Under the pieces are notes generated by a model. The model did not search any database and was not told where the DNA came from. It was given only the letters and a program-made list of their open reading frames with translations. Shown in pieces: positions 1 through 11,529 of a DNA stretch of 64,000 nt (its first letter is position 1; the number at the start of each line of letters is the position of its first letter). The stretch covers positions 44,431,561 through 44,495,560 of the forward strand of contig NC_088775.1 in the NCBI RefSeq assembly GCF_954871325.1. The letters run 5' to 3'. Origin of the DNA: Gordionus sp. m RMFG-2023 (taxonomy: Eukaryota; Nematomorpha; Gordioida; Chordodea; Parachordodidae). The position numbers and the translations under genes were made by a program.

Positions 1-278
1 AGAAATTTTCATTTTACTAAAATCAATTTTGAGAAAAAAGTGTATTATTTTAAATTTTGTCGGTGTATAATTTTTAGGTAAGGGTTTGAACTATCATCTT
101 GTAAATTCAAATACAATTATTTTCGGACCTTTGACGATTTTGACAGAAATGATCCAACCACCCCCTGGTCTTCCTTGCTTTCCCTGTGAATATTAGACAG
201 CTCTAGTGATCTTTTAACTAAACTTAATTTTGGTAAGGCTATAGTTTGATGGGTATTGTTTTTTTTTGTTATTATTTG

Positions 279-866
279 CATTTAAAATCATTAATTTAGT
301 GCGTTTTATTAAATTTAAAAATCTGATTTTGTCAGAAATGCACCTGAATAAGTGTAGAATGCCCACCCTTAATGTTGCGCAATCGGTTAATTTAGGCAAT
401 TCCAAAACGGTTAGCCAAGTTTTTAGGTTAAAAAATCGGCTAAGCATAATTAGGTTTAGCATTAAAATAGGCCAGAACTAATTATTCAAAAATTAGGCAT
501 CGGCTAAGGAGCTCGGTTAATCGCCCTTCATATATCGTTACATAATAAATATATTAAATAATTTTAATAAAGGCTAGGCTTAGTGATGCGTAACGCTGAC
601 GGGCGATTAGCTTAGCTCCTAGTCCCTACATTTTGTCTAATTAGTTTTAGGCGATTTTTCGGTTAAGCCAAATTAGGTTTAGCTGATTTTTAGGCTACTA
701 ATATTACTTATAAATTTCAGATTAATGTAAATTAAAATTTCTTCAGAGGTTCAATATAAGATCTTCTGAAATTTATAGGGTGGGTATTCTATACATATTA
801 TAATGCATTTTCAGCGAAATCAAATTTAAAATTTAATAAAACGCGCTCAATTTATGATTTAAAATG
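279..866. mobile_element. Foldback MITE with long terminal inverted repeats
   Basis: The two halves are inverted copies of each other. The left end (catttaaaatcattaattt) is matched by the reverse complement of the right end near 866, and inner blocks such as the GAGCT/TAATCGCCC stretch near 508-532 are mirrored near 600-625. The whole unit is thus a near-palindrome of about 590 bp. Small ORFs read on both strands across it are chance readings of the palindrome. No transposase is visible. The superfamily is not assigned because no clear target duplication was found. Confidence 0.75.
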
Positions 867-999
867 AAAAAATAAAACAAAATAAAATTATTAAATACAA
901 AAAAATATTGGCGCAATCGTATGAAATTCCCAGGGTAGATTCTCTTCGGAATTGGTAAAATCAGATTTATTAGGGAAATTATAAAAGCGCACTATAAAT

Positions 1000-1236
1000 C
1001 AGAGACCTGGCCCGACCTTAAGCCCGGGCAGTATTTTAATTTTTTTAAATATACCCTGGCCGAGCCTAAAATTTTATTTTTTTAAATACACGGGCCGGGT
1101 CAAAAAAAGCTTTTTTTGAAAAAACTCGGGCCGGGCCATATATTTTAAAACCAAATATTTTAAATCACCATTATTATCTAGGCAAATTAAAAATATATAA
1201 TATATTTTTAAAAAATCGGGGCCGGGCTAAGCAGAT
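1000..1236. mobile_element. GGCCC-rich hAT-like MITE, decayed
   Basis: It begins with CAGAGACCTGGCCCG, close to the terminal repeat of the complete hAT at 56936-58685. It contains several GGCCGGGC-type motifs spaced by T-rich DNA. The right end (GGGCTAAGCAGATT) only loosely matches the family terminus, and no exact target duplication was seen. Confidence 0.55.
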
Positions 1237-1617
1237 TAAAATAATGCACAAAGCAACTAAATATTGACAAAATTTTCTAAAACAATTGGTGTAAGGCTGG
1301 CTTTGTTGCAATAGTTTTTTTTTTAATGGCTACTCTACTAGTTAAAGCAAAGCACTAATAGAAACTGATAAAGAAGGAAACATTTTCATAATTTTAGCAT
1401 TACTACTTCTAATTGTTCAGCATATTTTAAAAAAAATAACAAGAGGAAACTCAAAAATATTATCATAATTATTCATAAGCAATACAAATCAGGAACGTGA
1501 ATAAATTTTTTTATGATTATTTTTTCCCTTTTTCTATTCAAGGGTTCCGAGAATTTATATGACGGCATCTGGCTTTTTTTGAGAAAAATTATTTCGAAAA
1601 TAATACTTAATTATTTT
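1237..1617. other. AT-rich stretch without recognised gene
   Basis: No coding or RNA feature was recognised. Only low-complexity AT-rich sequence is seen between the MITE and the minisatellite. Confidence 0.5.
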
Positions 1618-2156
1618 CTATATAATTCTATAAAATTCTATAAAATTATTCTCTATAAAATCCTTCTCTATAAAATAATTCTCTCTAAAACAATTCTCTG
1701 TAAAATATTCTCTATAAAATAATTCTCTGTAAAACAATTCTCTGTAAAATATTCTCTATAAAATCATTCTCTATAAACGACATTCTATATAATTGTTCTC
1801 TTTAAAAGTTTCTCTATAAAATAAATTCTCTACAAAATCATTCTCTATAAATGAGATTCTCTATAAACGACATTCTCTATAATTGTTTTCTCTTTAAAAG
1901 TTTCTCTATAAAATAAATTCTCTATAAAATCAATCTCTATAAACGATATTCTCTACAAAATCATTCTCTATAAATGAGATTCTCTATAAACGACATTCTC
2001 TATAATTGTTTTCTCTTTAAAAGTTTCTCTATAAAATAAATTCTCTATAAAATCATTCTCTATAAACGTTATTCTTTATAAACGACATTCTCTACAATTG
2101 TTTTCTCTATAAAAGTTTCTCTATATTTGCATTCTCTATAAAAGATTCTCTGTAAA
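1618..2156. repeat. ATTCTCTATAAA minisatellite
   Basis: About 35 degenerate copies of a 13-17 bp unit (consensus near ATTCTCTATAAAA) run head to tail. Blocks of several units, for example the run with ATAAACGAC followed by ATAATTGTTTTC, recur roughly every 120 bp, so there is a higher-order period. A + strand reading frame over its left part is an artefact of the repeat. Confidence 0.9.
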
Positions 2157-2734
2157 GACGGGATACCATGTAAAATAACTTATAAAAGTTTAATATAAAT
2201 ATTTAAAAATAAATTATTTAAACTAGTTCTTATATACTAAAAAAATAGATTATTTTACAAAAATGATAAAAATAAACCTATATAAATAAAAGATTTCGAC
2301 TAAAAAATTGTTTATTTATTAAATAAAATTTACAAAAGAATTAATAAAAAAGTTTATTAACAAAAAAGAAAAAATCATTTAAAATTCAAATCAAATCAAA
2401 TTTTGCTTAAAATTTGGGCGTGAAAATCACTAATTAATTGTAACAAAAATGATATTACTTAACTTACATTGCAGCTTATCATTTTTTATTAAAAAATATC
2501 AAATAAATATTCATTTTCATAATATATTAATAAAATAAAAAATATTAAATTATATCATAATATTTAAATATAAATAAAATAAAATAAATTATCTTACTAA
2601 AAATAAATAATTTTACTAAAAATAAAAAAATAATAATTAATGCTTGTAATTTTTATTCACGACTTACTCAAGTTGGTATTCTAAATTAGAAAAAATAATT
2701 GTATTGTTAATTAATAATAAAAACTAATTTGAAA
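2157..2734. other. AT-rich intergenic stretch
   Basis: Extremely AT-rich sequence dominated by TAAA/AATA tracts. No gene or element boundary was recognised. Confidence 0.5.
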
Positions 2735-2895
2735 TCACGACGTCAATTTGAGTTCACGACTTGAGTCGATTTGAGTTCACGACTTGAGTTCATGATTCGA
2801 GTTCATAACTCAAGTCAGTTTTCGTCGATTTTTTCGACCCAAAACTTAGACTCAGTTTTCGACTGAGTCGACTAGACTCAGTCGTTTAGCAACAC
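2735..2895. repeat. GAGTTCACGACTT short direct repeats
   Basis: Several copies of GAGTTCACGACTTGAGT-like sequence are followed by palindromic GACTCAGTCG motifs, ending in TTTAGCAACACTAGTA. This resembles the subterminal repeats of a MITE end, but the partner terminus was not found. Confidence 0.45.
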
Positions 2896-3650
2896 TAGTA
2901 CACTGTTATATCTATCAATTTATAATTGACATTTATGGAGGTTTTGCTAATATACTTTAAAGAAGAATTGATGCTAATTATTCGAAATCACATGATTTAT
3001 TTTTCCTTTATTGTTTTATGTTTTAGTATGTTTTAGGATAAATAAAAACAAAGATTGGATAGATATAGATATGGGTATAAATAAATATAATTTCAACAGG
3101 ATTGAAAAATATTGGGATTACATATGACAATGATAAATATGTAAAGAAAATAACAATTATATGAAATATTGGGTTTAAATATGACTGATAAATATTATAA
3201 GGGAAGAATTTGACATCTACATTTAGAATTAAGGATTCGTTCATCGTGTATGTGCAAAAATCGAATATCTTGTTCAACTCATTTATAGAACAGGGAATCA
3301 ATCTAGTATTAAAAATTTAATATATTATAAATTATGCCAAATAACTATTTTATGAGTAGGCTTAGGGATGAACGTTTTAATCGGTTTCAAGTCAATTTAG
3401 AAAATTATTTTAGCGAAACATTTGTCAAGTATTGACATTCGCGAATACTATTCCACGAAAACAATATCGCAAATTTTTTTATAGCGAAGCAAATTCTTTA
3501 GAGCGAGTTAATTAAAGCGAAATTTACGAATCAATAATTGGGAAAATTACATAACGAAGTAATTATCGCGAAAACTATTTTGCGAAACATGATTATGAAA
3601 CATTTATTTTAAGATAATATAAATTAACTAATATTTAAAAAAAAATAGCC
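2896..3650. other. AT-rich stretch with GCGAAA motifs
   Basis: No gene recognised. Between about 3400 and 3600 the motif GCGAA(A) recurs more than ten times at irregular spacing, which looks like a decayed simple repeat. Confidence 0.4.
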
Positions 3651-3654
3651 TGTA

Positions 3655-3990
3655 AAATGAGCACTGTGAACCCTTCTAAAAAGTGGGTTTGGGTTCAGAG
3701 ATTTTAGGGTTCGGTGTCCAGAAATATAATTTACATAAAATATACACTCAAAAAACGATTCCACTAAAAATGATTTTCACAAAAAAAAATTTAATATTGA
3801 AAATAAAAATAAAATTATGTTTTAAATATTTTTTATTACTGTTTTTTATAATTTAAAAAAATCTAAAGAAAAAAATCAAATACATAAAAATTTTAAAAAA
3901 AATATAAACCCTGAACCCTACATTTAAAAAAGTTCAGAATTCTGTTTCCCATAAAGTATCAGGGTTCAAAAGGTTAGAATTCTTAGTCCT
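3655..3990. mobile_element. Decayed GGGTTC-type MITE
   Basis: GAACCC motifs at the left and GGGTTC motifs at the right flank an AT-rich middle. The same motif decorates the ends of the hAT at 47648-49014. Termini are too decayed to delimit, and no target duplication was seen. Confidence 0.35.
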
Positions 3991-4009
3991 GTAAAAAATT
4001 GATTCAATG

Positions 4010-4283
4010 ACATGTGTTTCGATACTTATAAATTTAATTGGGTTTTGGTACTTATATATTTATAATTGGGATTCGGTACTTTTAATTTTTAAATTGTGAT
4101 TTGGTATTTATAAATGTTAAAATTAGGTTTTGGTACTTATAAATTTTAAAATTGGGGTTTGGTATAAATAAATGGGTTTTGGTACTTATAAATTTTAAAA
4201 TTATGTGTATACTCATAAATGATAAAATTGAATTCGATATTTATAATTTTGAAATTGTGTTTTGTTACTTATAAGTTTTAAAA
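4010..4283. repeat. TTGGTACTTATAAATTTT minisatellite, left part
   Basis: Eight or so degenerate copies of a ~36-bp unit containing TTTGGTACTTATAAATTTT and AAAATTGGG. The array stops at the hAT insertion and resumes at 9184, so it was a single array before that insertion. Confidence 0.7.
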
Positions 4284-6107
4284 TTGGGCTCCAGTGACCC
4301 CTACACTATCTGAGCGAATGAAGCAGATTACCCCCCCCCCCCTGAAAAGTACCCCTCCCCCTTGAAAAAATGATAATTATTTTATGACACCCATAAATTT
4401 CAAAAATAATTTTTATTGCATCAATTTTTAATATATAATATAAATAAAATGCAAAAAAAATATACTTTATAAATATTATTTTTAAATTAATAATTTAGAT
4501 AAATTAGGGGAAGAGAGAGCGAATTTGTAATTTCATCAATATTTAAGTTTAAATAAATTTTTTTCCATTGATAATATGGTTAAATTATTGAGAAATAAAT
4601 CTTTCATGGTACTAAGAAGTCTTGTTTTAATTAATTTAATTTTACTCATGACTATTTCGGCAGTACATGAGGTTGTAGGAAGTGCAGCATAAAACACACC
4701 TATTTTAAAGCTAAAAAAAATTTCTATATTTAATGATGAAAGTATATATACCTCTCCTTTTTGGATTGTAATGTTTGAAGTCTAGAACTTTCAAAATCAA
4801 TAGGTAGATTCCTCTCCTTCATAAAATCTTGTGCATTTGAAAAAACATCCAAAAATTCAGTGTTATCTATTAGATTAAAAAATAATTAAGACAATAACTT
4901 ATATTATACTTCTCAAATTAATCAAGCAATCTTTTGCCAATTGAATTTGATTTATTGCAAACCCTATATCCTTCGAAATGATTTGCAATTTTGTACAAGC
5001 CAAACTGTTATCAACGATATTTTATCCAAAACACAAAGTGATAAGATAAAATCAAATTTTTCTATTCTAAAGACTATAGCACTAGCCATAGTGGAAGTGG
5101 CAGGATCTTCAAAATCCTTTAAATTAGCTGCCCTCAGGGCATCATAAAGTAAAAAAAAATTTACAATAGCTTTATATAACGTCGCCAGCTTCTAAATGAA
5201 AAAACATTTTAAATCTAAATAAATAAAGTACTATTACCGAATGGTATTCTTGATGAGTAGAAATCGTTTTTCCAGATCATTACAACATTTTTTGAGTACC
5301 TCATATCTTTTTACACCATTAAAATAGATATAAATCTCATCTAGTATTCCTAGAACATTTCGAAGTTCTTTAATTGATTGGCATAATTGAACAATGATTT
5401 TTAATCGATGACAATAATACCAAATAAAAGCTGCCTTTGGCACCTCTGCTCTAATCAAGGCCTGCACACCATTGATTCTTTCACTCATGTTTGAGGCGCC
5501 ATCATAACTTTGCCCAACTAGAAATTTAAGGGGTAAATTCATCGAGCCGAGTTTGGATGTATATTATGCTTAATATCGAGACCTGTGGTATTTCCCGTAC
5601 AATATATGTCAATCAGTCTTTCAACAGGCTTCGGCGTCTCACTATTTTCAACATATCTTACTATCAAAGCTATTGCTTCTGATTTCGAAACATCGTATGT
5701 GCCATCAACTATGATTGAAAAGCACCTGTTAAATGTAATCTCATTTTGAATTTTTTTATAACCATATTTTTCATGGTTTCAATGAGAATGTTTATGTTTT
5801 TATATGATAATAGGTTTGAATATAATTTCGTTTTTAATCCCTTATTTTTTTTATCCTTTTTTTCTTTCTTCATTTTGCTGTATATACATTTTTAGTATAG
5901 GTTCAAAATCTGCAATAAGCTTAATAAGGGCCATCATATTGCCTTCTTGTTGCCTGTTCCCCCAGAAGGCTTGGTTACGAGATATTAAATAATCTAAACA
6001 TCTTATTATAATTCTTATGATAGAACGGTTATTATCTACACATTCTTTCTGGGGTGTTATAAATTTTAATATCGAATTTTTATTGTGAGAAAGCCTTCAA
6101 TAATCGA

Positions 6108-8538
6108 CCATCATTCAGGGGCCCCTACAACGGGTGGGGGGGTTCGAAGCAACTGCTTCAGTAAATTTGAGTGGGGGTACTTTTTTTTTAAATTTTTTTA
6201 TTTTAATTTTTTTAAAATTAAAAAATTTTTTTTTTTTACATCCATCATGATCATGTGATTTCTGGTTTGTAAATGTAATAATAAGACCCCCCCCCCACCA
6301 CTTAATATTTAATTTAAAATATTGACGGAAATTTTGGTCGATGTTTAGTAAATTTTATTTAATATCTCGTAACCAAGCCTTCTGGGGGAACAGGCAACAA
6401 GAAGGCAATATGATGGCCCTTATTAAGCTTATTGCAGATTCTGAACCTATACCATATATACAGCAAAATGAAGAAAGAAAAAAGGATAAAAAAAATAAGG
6501 GATTAAAAAACGAAATTATTTTCAAACCTATTATCATATAATAACATAAACATTCTCATTGAAACCATGAAAAATATGGTTATAAAAAAAATTCAAAATG
6601 AGATTACATTTAACAGGTGCTTTTCAATCATAGTTGATGGCACATACGATGTTTCGAAATCAGAAGCAATAGCTTTGATAGTAAGATATGTTGAAAATAG
6701 TGAGACGCCGAAGCCTGTTGAAAGACTGATTGATATAAATTGTACGGGAAATACCACAGGTCTCGATTTAAAGCATAATATAATATCCAAACTTGGCTCG
6801 ATGAATTTACCCCTTGAATATCTAGTTGGGCAAAGTTATGATGGCGCCTCAAACATGAGTGGAAGAATCAATGGTGTGCAAGCCTTGATTAGAGCAGAGG
6901 CGCCAAAGGCAGCTTTTATTTGGTGTTATTGTCATCGATTAAATTTAATCGTTGTTCAATTATGCCAATCAATTAAAAAACTTCGAAATGTTCTAGGAAT
7001 ACTAGATGAGATTAATGTCTATTTTAATGGTGTAAAAAGATATGAGATACTCAAAAAATTTCAGTGTAATGATCTGAAAAAATCGCAACGATTTCTACGC
7101 GTCAAGAATACCACTCGGTAATAGTTCCTTATTTATTTAAATTTTAAATATTTTTTTTATTTAGAAGCTGGCTATCGTCATATAAAGCTATTGTAAATTA
7201 TTTTCAACTTTATGATGCCCTGAGGGCAGCTTTAACAAATTTAAAGGATTCTGAAGATCCTGCCACTTCCACTATGGCTAGTGCTATAGTCTTTAGAATA
7301 GAAAAATTTGATTTTATCTTATCACTTTGTGTTTTGGATAAAATATCGTTGATAACAGTTTGGCTTGTACAAAATTGCAAATCATTTCGAAGGATATAGG
7401 GTTTGCAATAAATCAAATTCAATTGGCAAAAGATTGCTTGATTAATTTGAGAAGTATAATATAAGTTATTGTCTTAATTATTTTTTAATCTAATAGATAA
7501 CACTGAATTTTTGGATGTTTTTTCAAATGCACAAGATTTTATGAAGGAGAGAAATCTACCTTTTGATTTTGAAAGTTCTAGACTTCAAACATTACAATCC
7601 AAAAAGGAGAGGTATATATATTTTCATCATTAAATATAGAAATTTTTTTTAGCTTTAAAATAGGTGTGTTTTATGCTGCACTCGATTTAATTATTATGCA
7701 GTTTAACGAAAGATTTAATGATAATTCAATGAAATTTTTACATCAAACATCATTTTTTAAGCCAATAGGAATGGCAGAAAAATCAATTATTAAAGCAGAT
7801 ATCGAGGATATCTGTGAATTTTACAATTTAAATTCAAGTCAAATTTTCGAAAAAATGTTGAAGTTTAGAAATATTTATAAGATGGCCAAAATGGTGAATG
7901 TAATTATTACTCATTACCTAGAGGTCCAAGAATTTAAAGATTTGTCAGATTCTGAGAATTGTAAATTTATTTAATTAAAATATTTTTACCAATACGTTAT
8001 TTAGCTTCTTCTGATGATGATGATTACGATTCAGATTGGAAAAACTATTCATTTATTTTACCTTATCGTTTACTTTTAAATTTTTCTGCTTTCCCTAATT
8101 TAAGAATTTTATATAAATATTTATTAACCATTCCCACAACCTCATGTACTGCCGAAAGAGTCATGAGTAAAATTAAATTAATTAAAACAGACTGCGCAAT
8201 ACCATGAAAGATTCCTTTCTCAATAATTTAAGCATATTATCAATGGAAAATTTTTTATTTAAACAATTAAATACTGATGAATTTATAAATTCTTTCGCTT
8301 TCTCTTCCCCTAATTTATCTAAATTATTAATTTAAAAATAATATTTATAAAGTTATATTTTTTGCATTTTATTTATATTATATATTAAAAATTGATGCAA
8401 TAAAAATTATTTTTGAAATTTATGGGTGTCATAATTATCATTTATTCGAAGGGGGGGGGGTAACTTTTCAAGGGGGTACTTTTCATGGGGGTATTCTGCT
8501 TCATTCGCTCAAAAAGTGTAGGGGCCACTGCCATCATC
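6108..8538 (+). mobile_element. hAT family 1, inner element nested in the outer copy
   Basis: The element is 6116-8530, about 2.4 kb. Flanks are CCATCATT (6108-6115) and CCATCATC (8531-8538), a 7 of 8 match. The left end reads CAGGGGCCCCTACAACGG and the right end reads TGTAGGGGCCACTG, both matching the termini of the outer copy. It lacks the N-terminal zinc-finger part of the gene, because 5' terminal sequence passes directly into the middle of the coding region near 6335. Confidence 0.88.
6355..8335 (+). pseudogene. hAT transposase (DUF4371/ZMYM1-like), inner copy, with four short introns
   Basis: Coding blocks are about 6355-7117, 7165-7453, 7497-7611, 7653-7960 and 8005-8335. The GT...AG gaps between them are 47, 43, 41 and 44 nt, and splicing restores the frame at each. 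The catalytic core has the GQSYDGASNMSG motif near 6832-6866 and CHRLNLIV near 6930. The C-terminal hAT dimerisation domain contains LLTIPTTSCTAERVMSK near 8120-8170. The zinc finger is missing. One frameshift near 7370 (in ACAAAATTG) is also present in the outer copy, so it predates the split of the two. A small deletion also disturbs the frame after LIKT near 8190. The element is probably non-autonomous. Confidence 0.82.
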
Positions 8539-9183
8539 TGTGCCTGTGAAGATTCATGCAGAATAATATCACGATTAATATTCTGTCATTTATCTAGATC
8601 TTCACATGTCCACTTTGAATTTGTGTGTGGACCTCCAAATAAGAGACATGTTAAGCAAAAAACTTTATTTACTATAAGTAATCCAATTTCTAGCAATTTT
8701 GCTATTGTCAATATTTTTTTCATAAAAGCTTTTATTAAAGGATCTGTTTCTATTATTATTATCTTTGGGGAATAAATAATGTGTAGGTTGAAGAGCTCCT
8801 AATTCTAGATATTTAATTATAAATTTGTCAATTCTTTTTCCAACAATATTGATGGGATCATTTGATTCCTAAGAAAAGGGAGGGAGGGAAGATAAGATAT
8901 TTAAATTAAAATATGAATACAACTATCTATTCATATTATGCTTAAAAAAATAAGTAGAAAAATTTCCATCAATATATATTAAATTAAATATTGAGTGGGG
9001 GGGGGGTCTTATTATTACATTTATAAACCAGAAATCACTTGATCATGATGGATGTAACAAAACTGTAAAAGAATTAAATAATAAAAAAAAAAATTTTTTT
9101 TTAAATGTACCCCCCCCCCCACTCAAATTTACTGAAGCAGTGGCTTCGACCCCCCCCCCGTTGTAAAGGTCACTGTTGGGCTC

Positions 9184-9296
9184 TAATACTCAAATTTTAT
9201 AATTTGATTTTGATATTTACAAATTTCAAAATTAGGTTTTGGAACCTATAATTTTTAAAATAGTTTTGCTATTTATAAATTTTAAAATTACCATAT
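9184..9296. repeat. TTGGTACTTATAAATTTT minisatellite, right part
   Basis: Degenerate copies of the same ~36-bp unit seen at 4010-4283 continue directly after the target duplication of the outer hAT. Confidence 0.65.
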
Positions 9297-9309
9297 TCAA
9301 AGAGAATGT

Positions 9310-9545
9310 GCTGAAAGTTTTATATTTCTAATGAAACTGTTCACAATATTCATAAATTCAAAAAAGACATTAATCAACCCCATATGTATAAACAAACAAA
9401 CATAACATTTTATTTCATATTGACAATATTTTATTCCTATTTTGTATACAATCATTATTATTTTTAAATAAAAAGTCTAGATAAATTGGGCAACTGTCTA
9501 AGTTAGATAAAATTCTTGGTCCCAACGGTGCCCAAATTAGGCAGA
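9310..9545. repeat. Dispersed repeat shared with 51935-52325
   Basis: Phrases such as CTGTTCACAATATTCATAA, GATAAATTGGGCAACT and TTGGTCCCAAC occur in the same order and orientation near 51960-52320. Its class is unknown. Confidence 0.55.
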
Positions 9546-10285
9546 TTTGACTATATAATTGAGACCATGCCTTCATTTAAAATAAAACGATTTAACATTT
9601 TATGCATGTATGTTGGTGAAAGATGCCACTCTCAATTCGGTGGTGCAACTCTTAATTGTTCCTCTACATAGATTACAACTTGGAAATGCATTCATTTTAG
9701 TTAAATATATTAGAAATAAAATTTCTATATTAAAATTTCTTTTTTAAATTCAGTGATTTTAATGTTTTCTAAAATTTTAATGGGTGCTACCATGCTAAAA
9801 AAAAAATCTCGTCCCTTGCGGGAGTAGATATAACATAAATTTTTATTTTTTTGAAAAATAAACAAGCTTAATATATAATATTATTCTGAATAAAAATACG
9901 ATTCTAACCAGGGTGCATTTTTCTAGTATCTTTTTCCTTTCAAAATTCTTATCAATTGTTTCTATTATCTATTTCTTATATGATACAAATATAACATGAT
10001 CAAATATTTTGTTCACAACCTATACCCCCAACCCCCAAAGCTCTGAAATAAAATACCCACCCTCCCTGAAAGCCAATAATGAATAAATTATTGGAAGAAA
10101 GTGCAAAAGTATTATTATCATAACAATTATAATGTTCTAAAGGAAGTTTTTTTTCATCGACAAAATTATTAAATATATTTTAGAAAAGAATCCTAAATTT
10201 AGCTTCTCTAGATAATTAATCAAATTACTTTTCTGATCACCCTTTCGACAGTGAATGAAGATGTGGAAATCGGTAATAAATATTC
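9546..10285. other. Intergenic, nothing recognised
   Basis: AT-rich sequence with scattered C-runs near 10025-10065. No coding stretch, RNA gene or element boundary was recognised. Confidence 0.45.
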
Positions 10286-10289
10286 ATAC

Positions 10290-10400
10290 AGGATTTATAA
10301 ATTTTGGAAAACGAAAAGTTACAAAGTAATTCATATGGTAAAATAAATGAATAATTTTTCTAATCTTGTAAATATGAATTATCAACACCAGGAGTAGGAG
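10290..10400 (-). pseudogene. hAT family 1 C-terminal fragment, decayed
   Basis: On the minus strand the phrase KNYSFILPYELLCNFS closely matches KNYSFILPYRLLLNFS upstream of the dimerisation domain in the copy at 8040-8085. Only this small piece remains. Confidence 0.5.
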
Positions 10401-11413
10401 TTAAATAATACATTTTTAATTTTAAAGAAATTGTATAAAATAAATTTATCATAAGTGACAATTCAGTGATTCTCTAACTTAGTTGATCTGGAATTATAAC
10501 AGCCCCTGTATCGTTATTTTGACTCATAAAAATATCAAAAAATAACAATGCCACATAATTTAAAACTTTATGAATTTATTCACCGCTTTAATACTATAAA
10601 GAATAATGTGCAATAATTGATTTTATTCTTTTTTATATGATAATTTGCCATTTTAATTTGAAAAGTTATTTTTAATAACAATATGATGAGGAGGGGGGTG
10701 GGTTCAAAATATCATTATTTAAGAATTAAATATATTTTTCTCTAGCAAAAATAAGAAGTATTTGTTTTGACCCCCCACTCTGCCCTTTGTAAGGGCTATA
10801 GATATTACTGAACGATAACATTACATATAAAATCTTATTATGTAAATATACTTTTACAAACAGGTTAAATAAATATATTAAACTACAATATGATATAATT
10901 TTTAAGTTACGAAATCTCGTGTTTGTGATTCCATTATTTTGATTTGAACTTATTTAAAATCTTGTGTATATAAATTTGAATATTTACGGAAAATAGTTTT
11001 TTTTAAAAATTTGAATAAGTACATTGTTAATAATGAGTATTATATTATAGAAAGAAAAGATATTTGGATAATGATTTAAAGTTGATTATAATTATACGGA
11101 ATTTATTATGTTATAATCGGATGATGTTAATTTTATATAAAAGACACAATTTTTATAATTTAATATACTAATTTTTTTAATTTTTATTTACTTTCACTTA
11201 ATTTTTCGCATATAATTTTATAATTTTATACTTTTACTTTTTTATTTTTTTGGTTATGTTTTCCCTTTATATTAATTTATATAATTTATAATTTTTTGGT
11301 ATTAGTATTTAATAAAGGATTCAAAACAATAATTTTAGTATATATTTATATTTTATTTTTTTAGGCTCCAACTTTTCTGAATATGACAACATTTCTATAT
11401 GTAACATCTCGTA
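10401..11413. other. Intergenic, nothing firm recognised
   Basis: AT-rich. A G-run near 10692 and a C-run near 10774 bracket about 90 bp and may be the ends of a small decayed element. No gene recognised. Confidence 0.4.
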
Positions 11414-11527
11414 TTAATTTCCAACTTTAGCGCAAATAAATTCTTCTAGTTCAATTTGTACCAATAATTCACGTTCAGTGGACTTCAACAAAAATGCCTC
11501 CAGTTTATATTGTCCGATGCGTGACCA
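11414..11527 (-). CDS. Possible internal exon of a host gene, unidentified
   Basis: On the minus strand an open stretch starts just after an AAAAAAATAG acceptor-like sequence. It reads WSRIGQYKLEAFLLK, then STERELLVQIELEEFI and CAKVGN before a stop. Base composition is clearly richer in GC than the surroundings and the residue mix is protein-like, with acidic and basic residues and a helical pattern. The STERELL...ELEEFI part recalls the lead-in to R3H domains in R3H/SUZ proteins, but no R3H core was found nearby, so this is only a suggestion. A convincing donor site was not identified. It could also be a transposon fragment. Confidence 0.3.
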   Translation of the reverse strand, partial: WSRIGQYKLEAFLLKSTERELLVQIELEEFICAKVGN

Positions 11528-11529
11528 GT

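Larger units (their letters stand above)
4500..8990 (-). pseudogene. hAT transposase (DUF4371/ZMYM1-like), outer copy, broken
   Basis: Read from right to left in two blocks separated by the inner insertion (8990-8539, then 6107-4500). The first block has a GALQPTHYLFP-like stretch and, after a frame change, an FCLTCLLFGG..W...HESS pattern typical of the TTF-type zinc finger in this family. The second block continues with FWGNRQQEGNMMALI, an SKSEAIALIVRYVE stretch and a GQSYDGASNMS motif near 5480-5520, followed by a histidine-rich CHRL segment. The middle-to-C-terminal part is shortened: sequence between about 4676 and 4700 jumps across some 450 bp present in the inner copy. Frameshifts and stops are spread along it, so it cannot make a full protein. 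It would have acted as a DNA-cutting transposase in the nucleus. Confidence 0.8.
4284..9183 (-). mobile_element. hAT family 1, outer element, with exact 8-bp TSD
   Basis: The target duplication TTGGGCTC occurs at 4284-4291 and again at 9176-9183. The element proper is 4292-9175 and starts CAGTGACCCC on the + strand; its other end reads CAGTGACCTTTACAACGG on the minus strand. Transposase homology reads on the minus strand, so the 5' end is at 9175. It is interrupted by a second copy of the same family (6116-8530), leaving about 2.46 kb of its own sequence. C- and G-homopolymer runs lie just inside both ends. Confidence 0.9.

Noticed and set aside
266-481. Overlapping + and - ORFs as genes
   Set aside because: They lie in one arm of the palindromic MITE; neither has a recognisable domain.
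5804-6541. Mirror-image ORFs around 5.8-6.5 kb as a convergent gene pair
   Set aside because: They are the same transposase segment in two oppositely oriented hAT copies; the mirror symmetry comes from nesting.
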